A stretch of 64,000 nt of DNA, from the NCBI GenBank assembly GCA_000687975.1, contig JIAB01000001.1:496001-560000 (forward strand), in the 5' to 3' direction. A program made the translations under genes and the position numbers. Within the stretch, counting starts at the first letter, position 1, and each line of letters starts with the position of its first letter. This document shows positions 33,755 to 41,844 of this stretch, piece by piece. The stretch is from Lachnospiraceae bacterium AC2031 (GTDB lineage Bacteria; Bacillota; Clostridia; Lachnospirales; Lachnospiraceae). Under the pieces are notes generated by a model, which saw only the letters and a program-made list of their open reading frames with translations, ran no database searches and had not been told where the DNA came from.

Positions 33755-35953
33755 TTATTTCTTCTTAAAGATTGAGATTGAAAGAGCTGGAACTGTAATG
33801 GAGATGTAGTTATCACGGCCATCTACCTTGCCAGCCTTTGACTGCTTTACAGTCTTGTTATTATGACCTTCGCCGCCATACTTAGCGCAGTCACTGGAGA
33901 ATATCTCCTTCCACTTTCCAGATTCAGGAACAGCCAGCTTATACTGCTTTGCATCAATAGGGGTAAAGTTGCATATTATAAGCAGTGTATCTTCCTTCTT
34001 CTTTCCACGTCTCTCAAATGAAATTATAGATCTGTTAGCATCATTTGCACTTATCCATGAGAAACCATCAGGATCATTATCCTTTTCAAAAAGAGCCGGC
34101 TCTGAAAGATACAGCTTGTTAAGTTCTCTCACAAAGTCACGGATACAGTTATGTGCATCGAATTCAAAGAGGGACCAGTCAAGTTCCTCAGACTCATTAA
34201 ACTCCTTCATCTGAGCAAATTCCTGTCCCATAAAGAGCAGCTTCTTACCCGGATGTGTAGCCATAAAGCCATATGCAGTACGAAGATTAGAGAATTTATC
34301 CTCATAACCACCTGGCATCTTCTCTATCATAGAACGCTTCTCGTGAACCACCTCATCATGTGAAAGCACTAAGATGAAATTCTCACTGAAAGCATATACC
34401 ATGCTAAATGTAAGCTCGTTGTGATGATACTTTCTATAAAGCGGATCAAGACTTATATAATTCAGGAAATCATTCATCCAGCCCATGTTCCACTTGAGGT
34501 CGAAGCCAAGTCCACCATCCTGAACTTTATGAGTCATCATTGGCCAAGCCGTAGATTCCTCAGCGATCATCATAACCTCAGGATACAACTCGTTCATCTT
34601 GGAATTCAGTTCCTTAATGAATTCAACTGCTTCAAGGTTCTCATTTCCACCAAACTTGTTAGGACGCCATTCACCACCCTGACGACCATAATCAAGATAA
34701 AGCATAGATGCAACTGCATCCATTCTTATACCATCGATATGGTACTTATCAGCCCAATAAAGAGCATTGGCAACCAGGAAGTTACGAACCTCATTTCTTC
34801 CATAGTCAAATATATATGTACCCCAATGTGGATGTTCACCACGCATAGGATCTGCATTCTCATAAAGTGGAGTTCCATCAAAACGTCCCAGGCCGTGCTC
34901 ATCCTTAGGGAAATGGGCAGGCACCCAGTCCATAATAACTCCAAGTCCCTGCTCATGCATGTAGTCTACAAAGTACATAAAATCTGTAGGCTTACCATAA
35001 CGAGAGGTTGGTGCATAATATCCAGTTACCTGATAACCCCAGGATGGATCATATGGATGCTCCATAATAGGCATCAGTTCAACATGGGTATACCCCATGT
35101 CCTTCATATATTTAGAAAGACTTCTTGCTATCTCTCTATAATTAAGGAACTCTCTTCCATCATCTGGTCTCTTCCAGGAACCAAGATGAACCTCATAGAT
35201 ATTCATAGGCTTAGAAGAAAGACTCTTCTTTTCACGTTTAGACATCCATGCAGAATCATTCCATGTATATTCAAGCTTCGTAACTCTTGATGCATTTGCA
35301 GGTCTTATCTCGGAACATACAGCATAAGGATCACTCTTCATAAATACATCGCCGGACTTTGAGCGGATCTCATACTTATATATCTCATCTTCAAAATCTC
35401 CAGGAATAAAGAGCTCAAAGATTCCAGAATAGTCCAGCTTTCTCATCTGATAACGACGGCCATCCCAGTTATTGAAATTACCAACAACGGAAACTCGTTC
35501 AGCATTAGGTGCCCAAACCGCAAAAAGCGTACCGAGAACACCGTCCACCTCCATAGGATGTGAACCTAGCTTCTCGTATATGTTATAGTGGATACCTTCA
35601 TTAAAATCACATATATCCACCGGATCAATTACAGGATCAAATGTATATGGATCGATATATGACTCTTCATGACCATCAAGGAACTTAGCCTTGACTCTAT
35701 ACTCGAACTCAGTCTTATTCTTGAGTCTTATAGAAAAGAAACCATCATATCTTTCAGACGTAAGGGAATATGTCTTCCCCTCTGTAATATCAGTTATCTT
35801 TACAACCTTCGCGTCAGGAAGGTAAACATTTACAAAAACATCATCTATACACTCATGTATTCCAAGTATATGGTGAGGATTATCATGTCTGGCCTGCGTC
35901 AGCGCTTCGACTTCCATCCAGTTTATTGCAAATACTGCTTTTCTTCTAGTCAT
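33755..35953 (-). CDS. glgB: 1,4-alpha-glucan branching enzyme
   Basis: 732 residues, GH13 family. Makes alpha-1,6 branches in glycogen. N-terminal N1 domain plus CBM48 (GTLFAVWAPNAERVSVVGNFN), catalytic TIM barrel with VIMDWVPAHFPKDEHGL, nucleophile Asp in GIRMDAVASMLY, acid/base Glu in MIAEESTAWP and stabilising VLSHDEVVHEK; C-terminal beta domain. No other glycogen genes are adjacent. GAGGACTAGAAT precedes ATG. Confidence 0.95.
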   Translation of the reverse strand: MTRRKAVFAINWMEVEALTQARHDNPHHILGIHECIDDVFVNVYLPDAKVVKITDITEGKTYSLTSERYDGFFSIRLKNKTEFEYRVKAKFLDGHEESYIDPYTFDPVIDPVDICDFNEGIHYNIYEKLGSHPMEVDGVLGTLFAVWAPNAERVSVVGNFNNWDGRRYQMRKLDYSGIFELFIPGDFEDEIYKYEIRSKSGDVFMKSDPYAVCSEIRPANASRVTKLEYTWNDSAWMSKREKKSLSSKPMNIYEVHLGSWKRPDDGREFLNYREIARSLSKYMKDMGYTHVELMPIMEHPYDPSWGYQVTGYYAPTSRYGKPTDFMYFVDYMHEQGLGVIMDWVPAHFPKDEHGLGRFDGTPLYENADPMRGEHPHWGTYIFDYGRNEVRNFLVANALYWADKYHIDGIRMDAVASMLYLDYGRQGGEWRPNKFGGNENLEAVEFIKELNSKMNELYPEVMMIAEESTAWPMMTHKVQDGGLGFDLKWNMGWMNDFLNYISLDPLYRKYHHNELTFSMVYAFSENFILVLSHDEVVHEKRSMIEKMPGGYEDKFSNLRTAYGFMATHPGKKLLFMGQEFAQMKEFNESEELDWSLFEFDAHNCIRDFVRELNKLYLSEPALFEKDNDPDGFSWISANDANRSIISFERRGKKKEDTLLIICNFTPIDAKQYKLAVPESGKWKEIFSSDCAKYGGEGHNNKTVKQSKAGKVDGRDNYISITVPALSISIFKKK

Positions 35954-35998
35954 ATTCTAGTCCTCATTCCTCTCAAATCCGATAAAAACCTAACCTAT

Positions 35999-36028
35999 AG
36001 TATAATCCCTAGAGCCCTCTTAAGGCAA
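35999..36028 (-). promoter_or_regulatory. promoter of glgB
   Basis: Minus strand -35 TTGCCT (36023-36028), 18-base spacer, -10 TATACT (35999-36004), 46 bases before the start and just after the hairpin at 36045-36097. Confidence 0.5.
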
Positions 36029-36044
36029 GAAAAATGTGCAGAAA

Positions 36045-36097
36045 GGGACACACCTTGGTGCAGTGGGGACTGACCCCTTTGCACCTAGATGTGTCCC
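36045..36097 (-). terminator. long hairpin terminator after the DUF1015 gene
   Basis: Three nested stems: GGGACACA/TGTGTCCC, GGTGCA/TGCACC and GGGG/CCCC; on the minus strand followed by TTTCTGCACATTTTTC. Related in sequence to the hairpin at 9893-9935. Confidence 0.7.
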
Positions 36098-36123
36098 CTT
36101 TGACACTTTTTTATGTAAACTAA

Positions 36124-37356
36124 TTAGATTTCGTGAATGAATATACCACTTCTAAGCTTTGGCTCAAACCATGTTGACTTTGGTGGCATTAGTCGTCCAG
36201 CATCAGCAACCTCGAAAAGCTCGTTGATTGATGTTGGATACATAGAGAATGCAAGCTTCATATCACTGTTAGCTCTTCTCTCCAGTTCACCAAGTCCTCT
36301 GATTCCACCAACAAAATCGATTCTCTTGTCTGTTCTTGGATCTTCAATTCCAAGTACTGGTCCAAGGATATTATCCTGAAGGATACTTACATCAAGACCC
36401 GCTACTGGATCATCAGACTTAAACTCATCCTTTACAGTGAGTTTATACCATTTATCCTCAATGAACATTCCTATCTCGCCCTTAGCAGCTGGCTGATATG
36501 CCTCAGATACTTCAGCGATATCACAGATAGCACCTATCTTTTCGAAATACTCATCCTTTGAAAGGCCATTTGTATCCTTAACAACTCTGTTATATGGAAG
36601 GATCTTAAGCTCACTCTCTGGGAAGAGAACTGACATGAAATAATTAAACTCCTCATCTCCTGTGTATCCAGGATTCTCTTCTCTCTTCTTAAGACCAACC
36701 TTTACGGCTGAAGCTGCACGGTGATGTCCATCTGCTATATAGATTCTGTTCTCAGCATCAAACTCAGCCTTGATAGCCTTAATATCTTCAGCGTTATCAA
36801 TAAGCCATACATTATGTGTGATTCCATCATCAGCAGTAAAACCATAGGTCTTCTCACCCTGCTTTACCTTATTTACAATGTCATTGATAACATTTCTGTC
36901 TCTATATGCAAGGAATATAGGACCCGTCTGAGCATTACAGTTATAAATGTGATTAATACGATCCTGCTCCTTTGCAGCAAGTGTATTCTCATGCTTCTTA
37001 ATAGTACCATCCATGTAGTCATCAATAGATACAACTGCAACAATACCAGTCTGGTGACGTCCATCCATGATAAGCTCATAAATATAATAAAATGGCTCAG
37101 CATCATTGATGTATGTGCCGTTAGACATATCATCCTTCAGCATCTCAGCTGCCTTGTCATATACTTCCTGAGCATACATATCCTGAGTTTCTGGGAACTG
37201 TGTCTCTGGACGATCTATACGAAGGAAACTCTTTGGATGATTCTTAACATATTCTGCTGCCTCTGCTCTCTTATACACATCGTATGGAAGCGCTGCAACT
37301 TCACTAACTACATCAGGGTTTGGTCTATAGGCCGCAAATGGTAATACTTTAGACAT
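36124..37356 (-). CDS. DUF1015 family protein
   Basis: 410 residues, full length for the family. Conserved motifs seen: AALPYDVYKRAEA, KHENTLAAKEQDRINH and ADGHHRAASA (about residue 210). The last resembles the phosphate-binding motif of the ParB/sulfiredoxin/SerK fold. Members commonly lie beside serA and serC in Clostridia, as here (serC-serA-asd-kinase-DUF1015). Role unknown; a part in serine metabolism is inferred. ATG 37356 has AAGGAGATAGAT; an ATG six codons earlier lacks a site. Confidence 0.8.
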   Translation of the reverse strand: MSKVLPFAAYRPNPDVVSEVAALPYDVYKRAEAAEYVKNHPKSFLRIDRPETQFPETQDMYAQEVYDKAAEMLKDDMSNGTYINDAEPFYYIYELIMDGRHQTGIVAVVSIDDYMDGTIKKHENTLAAKEQDRINHIYNCNAQTGPIFLAYRDRNVINDIVNKVKQGEKTYGFTADDGITHNVWLIDNAEDIKAIKAEFDAENRIYIADGHHRAASAVKVGLKKREENPGYTGDEEFNYFMSVLFPESELKILPYNRVVKDTNGLSKDEYFEKIGAICDIAEVSEAYQPAAKGEIGMFIEDKWYKLTVKDEFKSDDPVAGLDVSILQDNILGPVLGIEDPRTDKRIDFVGGIRGLGELERRANSDMKLAFSMYPTSINELFEVADAGRLMPPKSTWFEPKLRSGIFIHEI

Positions 37357-37441
37357 ATCTATCTCCTTGATCATATATAAAAATTTTTTAAAATTCTATG
37401 CTTTTAAAGCCTTCAATATTTTATCACATGCATATAAAAAA

Positions 37442-37474
37442 AGATACACCCAGGTTTATATCCTGGATGTATCT
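37442..37474 (-). terminator. intrinsic terminator after the P-loop kinase gene
   Basis: Minus strand AGATACATCCAGGA-TATAAA-CCTGGGTGTATCT followed by TTTTTTTATA. Confidence 0.9.
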
Positions 37475-37488
37475 GTTATTACTTATTA

Positions 37489-38061
37489 TTAACCACGAAT
37501 AAAATCAACTGCCTGCTCGATAGACTCATCGAACTCGTCATCACTTGAGTTCTTGAAAATAAAGAGCTCAGGTACATTTTCTGGTGGATCATAATTCTGA
37601 GTAGCCACATACTCATCCCAATGTTCAATCTTCCATGTATCACGCTCTGAATTACGTGTTACCATTCTCTGATGAACAACTTCGATATCAGTATGTACCC
37701 AGATAATGCAAAGTTCTGCATTCTTAAGAGCAAGCTTTCTACGCATCATAGCAAGCCACTCCTGATCTCGAACTTCCTTCTTGAAAGGAGCATTTATAAG
37801 TACTGTATCATTATATGTTATTGCGCTAAATGCAACCTCAAGTATAGCAAGATACTCAGCATCTCTTATATTATCATGAAAGAAATCTGATGATCTGTCA
37901 AAAGGCTCACCAGCAACTTTATATATCTGCTTAGAAAGAATGATAAGATCATCCTTATCGAGATATACACAGTTATTTAACGCTCTTGCTAGGTTTTTAG
38001 TAACAAATGTCTTACCACATGCTGGTGGCGATGTGACAAGAATCAACTTCTTCTTAGCCAT
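37489..38061 (-). CDS. AAA/P-loop kinase-like protein
   Basis: 190 residues. Walker A SPPACGKTF (about 10-18) after a beta strand LILVT, YLDKDDLIIL as second substrate strand, TVLINAPFKKEVRD, and CIIWVHTDIEVVHQRMVTRN as lid. This is the layout of small nucleotide or shikimate-type kinases; substrate unknown. Follows asd by 77 bases and is ended by its own terminator. AGGAGGGTATT precedes ATG. Confidence 0.65.
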   Translation of the reverse strand: MAKKKLILVTSPPACGKTFVTKNLARALNNCVYLDKDDLIILSKQIYKVAGEPFDRSSDFFHDNIRDAEYLAILEVAFSAITYNDTVLINAPFKKEVRDQEWLAMMRRKLALKNAELCIIWVHTDIEVVHQRMVTRNSERDTWKIEHWDEYVATQNYDPPENVPELFIFKNSSDDEFDESIEQAVDFIRG

Positions 38062-38138
38062 AATACCCTCCTGAAGGCCATAAAGGAATTCCCTATAGTT
38101 TATTTCTTATCCCCCGATAATACTTTAACCAAACTAAA

Positions 38139-39224
38139 TTATTTCTTGGAAATATATCCCTTGGCTGTCAGAAGCTCAGCACAAAGTACTGCACCACCTG
38201 CTGCACCACGGATTGTGTTGTGTGAAAGACCTACAAACTTATAATCAAAGAGTGTATCTTCACGAAGACGACCCATAGAAACGCCCATTCCATTTTCATA
38301 GTTAACATCAAGGTTAACCTGTGGTCTGTTCTCCTCTTCCATGTATCTGATGAACTGCTTTGGAGCTGAAGGAAGATCAAGCTTCTGTGGCTCACCACTA
38401 AAGCTCTCCCACTTCTCAATGATCTGCTCTTTTGTTGGCTTCTTTCCGAAGTTAACAAATACAGTTGCTGTATGTCCGTAAAGAACTGGAACTCTGATAC
38501 ACTGAGCTGTGATCTTAGGAGCGTCCTCATTTAACTTGATTTCGCCGTCCTCAACCTTACCCCAGATACGGAGTGGTTCTTTCTCAGACTTCTCTTCTTC
38601 ACCACCGATGTAAGGGATGATATTCTCTACCATCTCCGGCCAATCCTTGAAGTTCTTACCTGCACCTGAAATAGCCTGATATGTTGAAACAACAACTTCC
38701 TTTGGCTCAAACTCTTTTAAAGCGAAGAGTGCTGGAGCATAACTCTGAATTGAGCAGTTAGGCTTAACAGCAATGAAACCTCTCTTTGTTCCAAGACGCT
38801 TTCTCTGTGCTTCGATAACATCAAAATGCTCTGGATTAAGTTCTGGAACTACCATAGGAACATCAGGTGTCCAACGATGAGCACTGTTGTTAGAAACTAC
38901 AGGAGTCTCTGTCTTAGCATATGCTTCCTCGATAGCCTTGATCTCATCCTTTGTCATATCAACTGCACTGAAAACAAAATCAACGCCTGAAGCAATCTCT
39001 TCTACTTCATTAACATTCTTCAGAACAAGGTCAGCAACACCGGCTGGAATAGGATTATCCATCTTCCATCTTCCTTCTACTGCCTCGCTATACTTCTTGC
39101 CTGCGCTACGTGGGGATGCAGCTACAGTTACAACCTCGAACCATGGATGATTATTCAGGAGATCGATGAATCTCTGACCAACCATACCTGTTGCTCCGAG
39201 GATTCCTACTCTAAGTTTTTCCAT
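38139..39224 (-). CDS. asd: aspartate-semialdehyde dehydrogenase (archaeal/fungal type)
   Basis: 361 residues. Reduces aspartyl phosphate to the semialdehyde used for Lys, Thr and Met. NADP-binding GILGATGMVGQRFI at the N-terminus; catalytic Cys in VKPNCSIQSYAPALFALKEF. The KPNCSIQ context and length match the archaeal/fungal clade rather than the usual bacterial one (GNPNCST). ATG 39224 has GAGGAAAAAGAT; the long upstream reading enters the MITE-like element and is rejected. Substrate path leads to homoserine for metA. Confidence 0.9.
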   Translation of the reverse strand: MEKLRVGILGATGMVGQRFIDLLNNHPWFEVVTVAASPRSAGKKYSEAVEGRWKMDNPIPAGVADLVLKNVNEVEEIASGVDFVFSAVDMTKDEIKAIEEAYAKTETPVVSNNSAHRWTPDVPMVVPELNPEHFDVIEAQRKRLGTKRGFIAVKPNCSIQSYAPALFALKEFEPKEVVVSTYQAISGAGKNFKDWPEMVENIIPYIGGEEEKSEKEPLRIWGKVEDGEIKLNEDAPKITAQCIRVPVLYGHTATVFVNFGKKPTKEQIIEKWESFSGEPQKLDLPSAPKQFIRYMEEENRPQVNLDVNYENGMGVSMGRLREDTLFDYKFVGLSHNTIRGAAGGAVLCAELLTAKGYISKK

Positions 39225-39265
39225 ATCTTTTTCCTCATATATTTTAATTACAGATGCCTCAATGT

Positions 39266-39399
39266 CTGTAAAATGATTTTCTCGACTCTGCTCTCGCACA
39301 GGCGCGGTGCCCTAGGCTCACTAAGCTCTCACTGCGTCCTGCGGACTTGTGAATCGCTAAGTGAACAGACCGCTTATGGTCTCGAAAATCATTTTTCAG
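39266..39399. mobile_element. 134-bp MITE-like element with 21-bp terminal inverted repeats
   Basis: Ends CTGTAAAATGATTTTCTCGAC (39266-39286, shown here in two parts: CTGTAAAATG + ATTTTCTCGAC) and the complement of CTGAAAAATG + ATTTTCGAGAC (39379-39399) match at 18 of 21 positions. The interior is noticeably GC-richer than the flanks (CGCACAGGCGCGGTGCC, GCGTCCTGCGGAC) and has no ORF. It sits between serA and asd. No clear target-site duplication. Alternative: a structured intergenic RNA. Confidence 0.6.
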
Positions 39400-39448
39400 T
39401 CATCTCGGCTAGTCTACTTTTTAATCTTAGTGAATTATTCTATATCGA

Positions 39449-40612
39449 TTACTTGACTACACGTACGCGGATTACACCATCGATTGCCTCGAGCTCCTTA
39501 GCCATCTCTGCAGCATCTGGAGTATCTACGTCGAGGATTGTGTATGCATAATCTCCACGTGACTTGCTTACCATATCTGGAACATTTACATTTGACTTAG
39601 CGAAAAGTCCTGTAAACTGTGTAAGCATGTTAGGAATGTTCTTGTGGCAAACTGTGATACGTCCAGCTGATGAAGGAACACCGGCATCTACTCTTGGATA
39701 GTTAACTGAATTGATAACATTTCCGTTCTCAAGGAAATCTCTGATCTCGTTAACTGCCATGATTGCACAGTTATCTTCTGACTCAGCTGTTGAAGCACCA
39801 AGGTGTGGTGTACAGATAACGCCTTCGTGACCAACTACTGTTGGGTTAGCGAAGTCTGTTACATAACGATGAACCTTACCAGCATCAATAGCCTTAAGAA
39901 GAGCTGGCTCATCAACAAGTGTATCACGTGAGTAGTTAAGAACTACTACTCCGTCCTTCATCATTGAGATAGCTTCCTCATTGATCATTCCCTTTGTTGC
40001 GTCCAAAAGTGGAACGTGAATTGTAATATAATCACAATTAGCATAAATGTCATTTACATTCTTGATATGCTTAACTGACTTTGAAAGATTCCAAGCTGCA
40101 TCTACAGATACAAATGGATCATATCCCCAAACTTCCATACCAAGATGGATAGCTGCGTTAGCAACTCTGCATCCGATAGCACCAAGACCGATTACACCAA
40201 GCTTCTTGCCCTGGATCTCATTTCCTGCATAAAGCTTCTTCTGCTTCTCAGCTGTCTTAGCGATATCAGCATCATCCTTATCCTCAACTACCCAGTTAGC
40301 ACCAGCAACGATGTCACGAGAACCAAGGAGAAGTCCTGCAATAACAAGCTCCTTAACACCATTTGCATTTGCACCTGGTGTGTTGAATACTACGATACCC
40401 TTCTCTGCATAAGCATCAAGAGGGATGTTGTTAACTCCAGCACCAGCTCTTGCTACAGCAAGAAGTGAATCTGGAACTTCAAGATCGTGCATAGAAGCAC
40501 TACGAACGAGGACTGCATCAGCCTCTGCAATATTATCTGTCTTCTCATAGCTTGAGTCGAAAAGACTAAGTCCACACTCAGCTATTGGATTTAAGCAATT
40601 AATCTTAGCCAT
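39449..40612 (-). CDS. serA: D-3-phosphoglycerate dehydrogenase
   Basis: 387 residues, short form with a C-terminal ACT domain. First step of serine synthesis. Rossmann motif GVIGLGAIGCRVA (about 140-152), catalytic Arg/Glu/His set with His in CTPHLGASTAESED, and C-terminal DYAYTILDVDTPD...RVRVVK (ACT; serine feedback possible). ATG shares a base with the serC stop (TAATG), so the pair is translationally coupled. Confidence 0.94.
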   Translation of the reverse strand: MAKINCLNPIAECGLSLFDSSYEKTDNIAEADAVLVRSASMHDLEVPDSLLAVARAGAGVNNIPLDAYAEKGIVVFNTPGANANGVKELVIAGLLLGSRDIVAGANWVVEDKDDADIAKTAEKQKKLYAGNEIQGKKLGVIGLGAIGCRVANAAIHLGMEVWGYDPFVSVDAAWNLSKSVKHIKNVNDIYANCDYITIHVPLLDATKGMINEEAISMMKDGVVVLNYSRDTLVDEPALLKAIDAGKVHRYVTDFANPTVVGHEGVICTPHLGASTAESEDNCAIMAVNEIRDFLENGNVINSVNYPRVDAGVPSSAGRITVCHKNIPNMLTQFTGLFAKSNVNVPDMVSKSRGDYAYTILDVDTPDAAEMAKELEAIDGVIRVRVVK

Positions 40613-41700
40613 TATTTATTCTCCTCCTCAAACTTCTTCATGAACTCAACAAGCTTCTCTACGCCTTCGATTGGCATAGCGTTGTAGATAGAAGCACGCA
40701 TACCACCAACTGATCTGTGACCCTTAAGGTTAACGAAACCAGCTGCTGTTGCTTCCTTAACGAACTTAGCTTCAAGGTCAGCATCATGAGTTCTTGTTAC
40801 GAAAGGAACGTTCATAAGAGATCTATCCTTCTCAACTACTGTTCCCATGAACATCTCTGACTGATCGAGATAATCATAAAGAATCTTAGCCTTCTTCTCA
40901 TTGTGAGCCTTCATAGCCTTAAGACCGCCCATTGACTTAACCCACTTGAATACAAGTCCGCAGATGTAGATACCATAGCAAGGAGGTGTATTGTAAAGTG
41001 AATCAGCGTCAGCCTGAGTCTTATACTTAAGCATTGTAGGAACATAGTCAGCAAGATCATCACGAATAAGATCTTCACGAACGATAACAACTACAACACC
41101 TGCAGGTCCAACGTTCTTCTGAACTCCGAAGAAGATAAGTCCATAATCTTCTACATTTACTGGCTGTGAAAGAATGTCAGATGACATATCAGCTACAAGG
41201 ATCTTACCCTTTGTGTTAGGAAGCTCCTTAAATGTAGTTCCATATATAGTATTGTTATGACAAATGTATACGTAATCAGCATCCTCTGAAATAGGAAGAT
41301 CTGAGCAGTCAGGAATGTATGAGAATGTCTTATCCTCTGATGAAGCTATCTTGTTAGCTGTTCCGTACTTCTGTGCTTCCTGCCATGCCTTCTTAGCCCA
41401 CTGACCTGTAACGATGTAGTCAGCAACGCCATTCTTCATAAGGTTCATTGGGATTGCAGCAAACTGCTGTGATGCACCACCCTGAAGGAAAAGTACCTTA
41501 TAGTTATCAGGAATATCCATAAGATCTCTAAGGTCTTTCTCAGCTTCTTTGATAATGTCATCGTACACCTTTGAACGGTGTGACATTTCCATAACTGACT
41601 GACCACTTCCCTTGTAGTCAAGCATCTCCTCTGCTGCCTGCTTTAGAACGACTTCTGGTAATATAGAAGGTCCTGCTGAAAAGTTGTAAACTCTTGCCAT
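40612..41700 (-). CDS. serC: phosphoserine aminotransferase
   Basis: 362 residues. Converts 3-phosphohydroxypyruvate to phosphoserine with glutamate. Class V PLP fold; PLP Lys in FFGVQKNVGPAG (about 195-206), start MARVYNFSAGPSILPE and end GHRSVGGMRASIYNAM are diagnostic. ATG 41700 has GGAGGAAAGATAA; the 26-codon upstream extension is AT-rich noncoding sequence. Confidence 0.95.
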   Translation of the reverse strand: MARVYNFSAGPSILPEVVLKQAAEEMLDYKGSGQSVMEMSHRSKVYDDIIKEAEKDLRDLMDIPDNYKVLFLQGGASQQFAAIPMNLMKNGVADYIVTGQWAKKAWQEAQKYGTANKIASSEDKTFSYIPDCSDLPISEDADYVYICHNNTIYGTTFKELPNTKGKILVADMSSDILSQPVNVEDYGLIFFGVQKNVGPAGVVVVIVREDLIRDDLADYVPTMLKYKTQADADSLYNTPPCYGIYICGLVFKWVKSMGGLKAMKAHNEKKAKILYDYLDQSEMFMGTVVEKDRSLMNVPFVTRTHDADLEAKFVKEATAAGFVNLKGHRSVGGMRASIYNAMPIEGVEKLVEFMKKFEEENK

Positions 41701-41749
41701 TTTATCTTTCCTCCATGAATTATATTTCATATAAATATCATAATTTAAT

Positions 41750-41778
41750 ATGATAATTTTTTTTGTTAATTTTATCAA
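41750..41778 (-). promoter_or_regulatory. candidate promoter of serC-serA
   Basis: Minus strand -35 TTGATA (41773-41778), 17-base spacer, -10 TATCAT (41750-41755). Just upstream lies a 9-bp inverted repeat AAAATATTG/CAATATTTT (41783-41810) with no T-run, a possible operator or weak terminator for ilvB. The region is very AT-rich, so chance matches are likely. Confidence 0.35.
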
Positions 41779-41844
41779 GTTGAAAATATTGTTATAAATA
41801 GCAATATTTTGTTAATTTTCACCAATAAATGCTATCAAAAGCTT

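Noticed and set aside
34421-35290. 289-codon plus-strand ORF opposite glgB
   Set aside because: Composition is that of an antisense shadow; glgB is complete and conserved on the other strand.
39240-39299. N-terminal extension of Asd (25 codons)
   Set aside because: It starts inside the MITE-like element and a good ribosome site marks the internal ATG at 39224.
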